NCBI GenBank assembly: GCA_964532465.1
Contig: CAZHHX010000003.1
Span: 62,001 to 126,000, forward strand
From: JAPLKB01 sp964532465
Lineage (GTDB): Bacteria > Desulfobacterota > Syntrophorhabdia > Syntrophorhabdales > Syntrophorhabdaceae
DNA: 64,000 nucleotides
Direction of reading: 5' to 3'
The notes beneath the pieces were generated by a model. That model did no database searches. It was not told the origin of the DNA and was given only the letters and a program-made list of their open reading frames with translations. Positions 60,593-64,000 of the stretch are shown one piece after another. A program made the position numbers and the translations under genes. Numbering within the stretch: the first letter of the stretch is position 1; every line of letters starts with the position of its first letter.

Positions 60593-61843
60593 ATGCATAA
60601 ATTCATAATCCTTTTAATAACGTGTCTATTAGTATTTTCATGTGCTTCCAAATCACCTAAGAAATCTGAAAACCCTGGTGATATCTACGTAGAGGGCGTC
60701 AATTATTTGAAAATGAAGAAATATGATAAAGCCATAGAAGATTTCTCTTATATTAGGGAAAACTTTCCTTTTGACCCGATTTCTTTCATAGCTTCGGTAA
60801 AACTCGGCGATGTATACTTTGAAAAAAAAGAGTACCTTCTCGCAGCAGGAGTATATGAAGACTTCTTTGGTGCCCACCCCGAAGATGAAAATATTCCCTA
60901 CGTGCTTACAAGGCTTGGAGCATGTTATGAAAAACTATCTCTTTCTTTTGATAGAGATCAGGCATATACCTTAAAGGCAATTGAAAGGTATGTTTACTTA
61001 AAAAACCGTTTTTCTACAAGCAGCTATGCAAAAGATATCGATCTAAAACTAAAAGTATTAAGCCAGAAACTTGCTGACCGTGAGCTGTATATCGGTGAGT
61101 TTTATTACAGAACGAATCAGTATAACGCGTCCATAATAAGGCTTGAATATTTCCTGAAAAAATTTTCTTACGCTAAAGGCGTAGACAAGGCGCTCTTTTA
61201 TCTCAGTATGTCATACAGAGCAATCGGAAATTTCCAAAAAGGCGATTTTTACTCCGATATCCTTAAAAAAGAATTCCCGAAAAGTTTATTAGTAAAGGCA
61301 ATCACAAGAGAAAGAAAGAGCCTTCAATTAGCAAAAACTGACAAAACATTGTTGCCCATTGAAGAAAAAAAGAAAAAGGAGATTGAATTAGAACCTCAAC
61401 CGGCACAGGTAAAGGAGAAAGAAAAAGAAAATAATTTTTCTTTTTTCGATGAAACAAAGCCTATTGATATAGTTTCCGACACAATGGAAGGTTTTGACAA
61501 AGAAAAATATGTGGTTTTTAAAGGAAGTGTTGTGGCAAGGCAGGAAGATCTTTTCATATTTTCCGATATTATCGAAGCTCATATGAATGAAGCTACAAAC
61601 GAGATAGAAAAAGCATACGCAAAAGGAAATGTTAAGATTGTAAAGAAAGAACGCACAGCAACATGTAATGAAGCAGAATTCAACAATACAAAAGCTGAAA
61701 TCATGTTAAAGGGCAACGTGATTGTCTATTCCGGTTTGGACAAATTGACAGGTGAAACCGTCACCTATTATGTTGATGAGGATCGGGTAGTTGTCGAAGG
61801 CGAAAAAGAAAAGAAAGCGCGTATCACTGTTACTCCAAAGTAG
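60593..61843 (+). CDS. BamD-LptA fusion lipoprotein
   Basis: 416 residues. Lipoprotein signal peptide with lipobox V-F-S-C (C17). Residues about 30-250 are BamD-like TPRs (Y-V-E-G-V-N-Y-L-K-M-K-K-Y-D-K-A, F-P-F-D-P at the helix turn). Residues 290-416 are an OstA/LptA-like beta-jellyroll (I-V-S-D-T-M-E-G, V-V-F-K-G-S-V-V-A-R-Q, E-A-Y-A-K-G-N-V-K, A-E-I-M-L-K-G-N-V). A charged K/E linker joins them. BamD helps fold outer membrane proteins and LptA carries LPS across the periplasm; a single chain with both is unusual. The start sits head to head with rsmG. Confidence 0.85.
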   Translation: MHKFIILLITCLLVFSCASKSPKKSENPGDIYVEGVNYLKMKKYDKAIEDFSYIRENFPFDPISFIASVKLGDVYFEKKEYLLAAGVYEDFFGAHPEDENIPYVLTRLGACYEKLSLSFDRDQAYTLKAIERYVYLKNRFSTSSYAKDIDLKLKVLSQKLADRELYIGEFYYRTNQYNASIIRLEYFLKKFSYAKGVDKALFYLSMSYRAIGNFQKGDFYSDILKKEFPKSLLVKAITRERKSLQLAKTDKTLLPIEEKKKKEIELEPQPAQVKEKEKENNFSFFDETKPIDIVSDTMEGFDKEKYVVFKGSVVARQEDLFIFSDIIEAHMNEATNEIEKAYAKGNVKIVKKERTATCNEAEFNNTKAEIMLKGNVIVYSGLDKLTGETVTYYVDEDRVVVEGEKEKKARITVTPK

Positions 61844-61917
61844 TTACACTACTCAGTTTTAGTTCCGGAAAAGACCCGGGTCCACTCTGGTCTGTCAATT
61901 TAACTGCAAAAAAAGCA

Positions 61918-62337
61918 CTACTTGATAAAAGGAATTTTCTGATCCTTTACATAGACCAATGCTTGGCATACAGCAATCAGACTTTCGTTATCCCTTACAA
62001 CAATATTATATGAAGCCGTCCTTCTTGTTCTGTTTATCTCCTTGGACTCAGCCGTCAAAACAGCATTTTTCTGCGGCGGCTTCATATATGTAACATTCAT
62101 ATTCAATGCAACTGCAATATTATCATGACTGTTCGATGATATCTCAAATGCCTCATCTATCAATGAAAAAAGGGCTCCACCATGGGCATTTCCATAAATA
62201 TTATCCATTTTTTCCGTATACACCATCTCACACAGGGCATAACCTTCTTCCACATCTTTCAGCTTTATATCGAACAATTTAGCAAGAGGCTCCTCTCTGA
62301 CCTTTTCAAAATACACCTCTTTCTTCTCACTATCCAT
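61918..62337 (-). CDS. PaaI-type hotdog thioesterase
   Basis: 139 residues. Hotdog signature N-A-H-G-G-A-L-F-S-L-I-D-E-A, a later N-V-T-Y-M-K-P. PaaI-family enzymes hydrolyse aromatic or medium-chain acyl-CoA thioesters. Starts 1 base after the thioredoxin stop. In a degrader of aromatics this would remove CoA from stalled intermediates; substrate not proven. Confidence 0.88.
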   Translation of the reverse strand: MDSEKKEVYFEKVREEPLAKLFDIKLKDVEEGYALCEMVYTEKMDNIYGNAHGGALFSLIDEAFEISSNSHDNIAVALNMNVTYMKPPQKNAVLTAESKEINRTRRTASYNIVVRDNESLIAVCQALVYVKDQKIPFIK

Positions 62338-62338
62338 A

Positions 62339-62665
62339 TTAACCCAAGACTTTTTTAATTAAATTATCTACGCTCCCCTTAGGCTGAGCGCCTATAATTC
62401 TGTCAACAATTTCGCCCTTATTAAAAAGAATAAGCGTCGGTATCCCTCTGATCCCGTATTTTGCCGGTGTAGCAGGATTTTCATCAACATTCATCTTAAG
62501 AACCTTTATCTTCCCCTCGTATTCTCCTGCAATTGTATCTAATATAGGCCCCATAGTCTGGCATGGTCCGCACCATGTTGCCCAGAAATCAACGAGAACC
62601 GGTAAAACAGATTCAATGACCACACTTCCAAATTCGCTATCACTTACTGGCTTTGCATTACTCAT
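62339..62665 (-). CDS. trxA: thioredoxin
   Basis: 108 residues with the redox site W-C-G-P-C, preceded by V-D-F-W-A-T, and a cis-Pro in G-I-P-T-L. Cytoplasmic disulfide reductase. Cotranscribed with the thioesterase gene; the P-type ATPase gene ends about 100 bases downstream in the opposite order of transcription start. Confidence 0.94.
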   Translation of the reverse strand: MSNAKPVSDSEFGSVVIESVLPVLVDFWATWCGPCQTMGPILDTIAGEYEGKIKVLKMNVDENPATPAKYGIRGIPTLILFNKGEIVDRIIGAQPKGSVDNLIKKVLG

Positions 62666-62768
62666 AATTACCTCCTCTTTATTAACTTTTATCCATTAAC
62701 GATCAAACCGGGAACAGATTACTGCTAACAGCAAACACCTATATTAATAAGCCTTTTGCCCGTCTTTG

Positions 62769-64000
62769 TCAATCCTTGAACATCTTTAATCTTAATGAAT
62801 TACTCACTACAGAAACAGAACTGATCACCATTGCAATCGCTCCATACATAGGTTCGAAGCGTATCCCGAAAAAGGGGTAAAGAGCCCCGAAAGCTATAGG
62901 AATTCCAAGGATATTGTATATAAAAGCCCAGAACAGGTTTTCCTTTATAACCCAGATGGTTTTCTTTGAAAGTTTAATAAGGCTGATAAGTCTTAAAAGC
63001 TGTCCCTTCATTAAAACAACATCAGCAGACTCTATGGCAATATCGGTTCCTTTGCCCATAGCTACACCGACATCGGCAGTAGCTAAAGAAGGGGCATCAT
63101 TTATGCCGTCACCAACCATAACTGTTATACCCTTTTTCTTATACTCTTCTACTATATTTGCCTTTTTATCTGGCAGCACCCGGTAGAAATATTTCTCAAT
63201 GCCAACTGTCTCGCTTATTCTTCTTGCCCCTTCCATGCTGTCGCCCGTAATCATCGCGGCCTCGATGCCGATCTTCTTCAACTCATCGATGACTGTCCTC
63301 GATTCATCCCTTACCTTATCACTGAATGCAATAATACCCATAATGCTATCGTCGCTCCAGACCAGAACAGGCGATGTCCCTTCCTTTTCTTTTTCATTGT
63401 ATGCCTGCTTTACAGTATCATCGAGCCTTTTGCCTTTTTCCTCATAAAGGGCGACATTACCGATAAAATAACTTTTTCCGTTTATCTCTCCCTCAATCCC
63501 TTTTCCGGGTATTGCCTGAAAATTGTTAACTTTTTCTATCTCAATGTGTGATTCTTCAGCTTTTCTTCTTAACGCTTCAGAAAAAGGGTGTTCGGACTGT
63601 TTTTCGAGATTATAGGCAATACAAAGTATCTGCTCTTTAGAAAAGCCGTTGACAGGCAATATATCGGAAAGCATGATAACACCCTGAGTTAGCGTCCCGG
63701 TCTTATCAAAAAGGACGTACTTAGCCTTGTTAGTAAGCTCAAGAGCCTCAGCGCTTTTAATCAAAATACCTCTCTTTGCACCTACGCCCGATGAAACCAT
63801 AATCGCTGTTGGTGTTGCAAGACCAAGTGCGCATGGACATGCAATAATCAGAACGCTCACAAAGGATAGAAGGGCATTTGTCAATTTAGGCTCAGGCCCG
63901 AAGACATACCATACAAAAAGCGCCGCAATGCTTATAAGTATCACAATAGGAACAAATATGCCTGCCACCTTATCTGCAAGTCTCTGAACAGGGGCTTTTG
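62769..64000 (-). CDS. copA: heavy-metal (copper-type) P-type ATPase, truncated by window edge
   Basis: The frame is open to base 64000: the residues before M-A-G-I-F (K-A-P-V-Q-R-L-A-D-K-V) are typical of CopA, so the start is beyond the window. Seen: transport motif A-C-P-C-A-L-G-L-A-T-P, phosphorylation D-K-T-G-T-L-T, H-P motif of PIB ATPases in S-E-H-P-F-S, G-D-G-I-N-D-A-P. The C-P-C motif indicates Cu+ or Ag+ export. N-terminal metal-binding domains are not in view. Metal assignment is by motif. Confidence 0.9.
   Translation of the reverse strand, partial: KAPVQRLADKVAGIFVPIVILISIAALFVWYVFGPEPKLTNALLSFVSVLIIACPCALGLATPTAIMVSSGVGAKRGILIKSAEALELTNKAKYVLFDKTGTLTQGVIMLSDILPVNGFSKEQILCIAYNLEKQSEHPFSEALRRKAEESHIEIEKVNNFQAIPGKGIEGEINGKSYFIGNVALYEEKGKRLDDTVKQAYNEKEKEGTSPVLVWSDDSIMGIIAFSDKVRDESRTVIDELKKIGIEAAMITGDSMEGARRISETVGIEKYFYRVLPDKKANIVEEYKKKGITVMVGDGINDAPSLATADVGVAMGKGTDIAIESADVVLMKGQLLRLISLIKLSKKTIWVIKENLFWAFIYNILGIPIAFGALYPFFGIRFEPMYGAIAMVISSVSVVSNSLRLKMFKD

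Overview
The window looks like chromosomal DNA of an anaerobic bacterium, most likely a Desulfobacterota (former Deltaproteobacteria) lineage of the syntroph type. This is an inference. It rests on the ispE-spoVG-tRNA-Gln-prs-rplY-pth order, an [FeFe]-hydrogenase-like sensor kinase beside an NfnAB-type transhydrogenase, fixCX, a dienoyl-CoA-reductase-like enzyme with its own ferredoxin, and genes for a Gram-negative outer membrane. No 16S gene is present, so the assignment is tentative.

Layout. 1-1896: two tandem paralogous TPR proteins, the first cut by the window edge. 2275-11995: a tightly coupled minus-strand defence operon. It encodes an adenine methylase fused to an HsdR-N-like nuclease domain, HsdS, a RhuM-family protein, a 64-residue protein, DndD, a DndE-HerA fusion and an unknown protein with a faintly SeqA-like C-terminus. 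No DndA, DndB or DndC is visible, so this looks like Dnd machinery working with adenine methylation instead of phosphorothioation. 12394-16161: decay and island-edge material (truncated glycosylase, tRNA-Leu, integrase remnant, IS-like end, small exported proteins, an orphan ParB tail, a frameshifted gene). 17207-23754: hydrogenase-like sensor kinase, receiver, hybrid regulator-kinase and an NfnAB fusion, closed by a perfect bidirectional terminator.

23762-28055: alpha-amylase, DUF1186 protein, remnants of a deleted type I restriction operon around a four-helix-bundle gene, and a lone ParB-like gene. 28275-38840: sensor kinase, fixCX, DUF2156 protein, queDEC for 7-deazaguanine synthesis, M28 peptidase, LOG-family protein, DUF72 protein and a ROK kinase. 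38959-41034: metal transporter, toxin-antitoxin pair, and two large inverted repeats. 41132-49916: a core housekeeping block (phosphomannomutase, B12-binding radical SAM protein, RNase G, ispE, spoVG, tRNA-Gln, prs, rplY, pth). 49964-52098: ferredoxin and flavin oxidoreductase. 52290-57176: minor pseudopilins, glycosyltransferase, ExeA-like ATPase and a receiver lacking its aspartate. 57184-64000: GH57 enzyme, YfcE-like phosphoesterase, rsmG, a BamD-LptA fusion lipoprotein, thioesterase, thioredoxin and a copper-type P-ATPase cut by the window edge.

Two repeat phenomena run across the window. Heptanucleotide tandem repeats of different sequence lie at several gene boundaries and inside one gene. 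GC-rich 27/28-bp repeats sharing a core are inserted in frame in two unrelated genes (parB-like and radical SAM).
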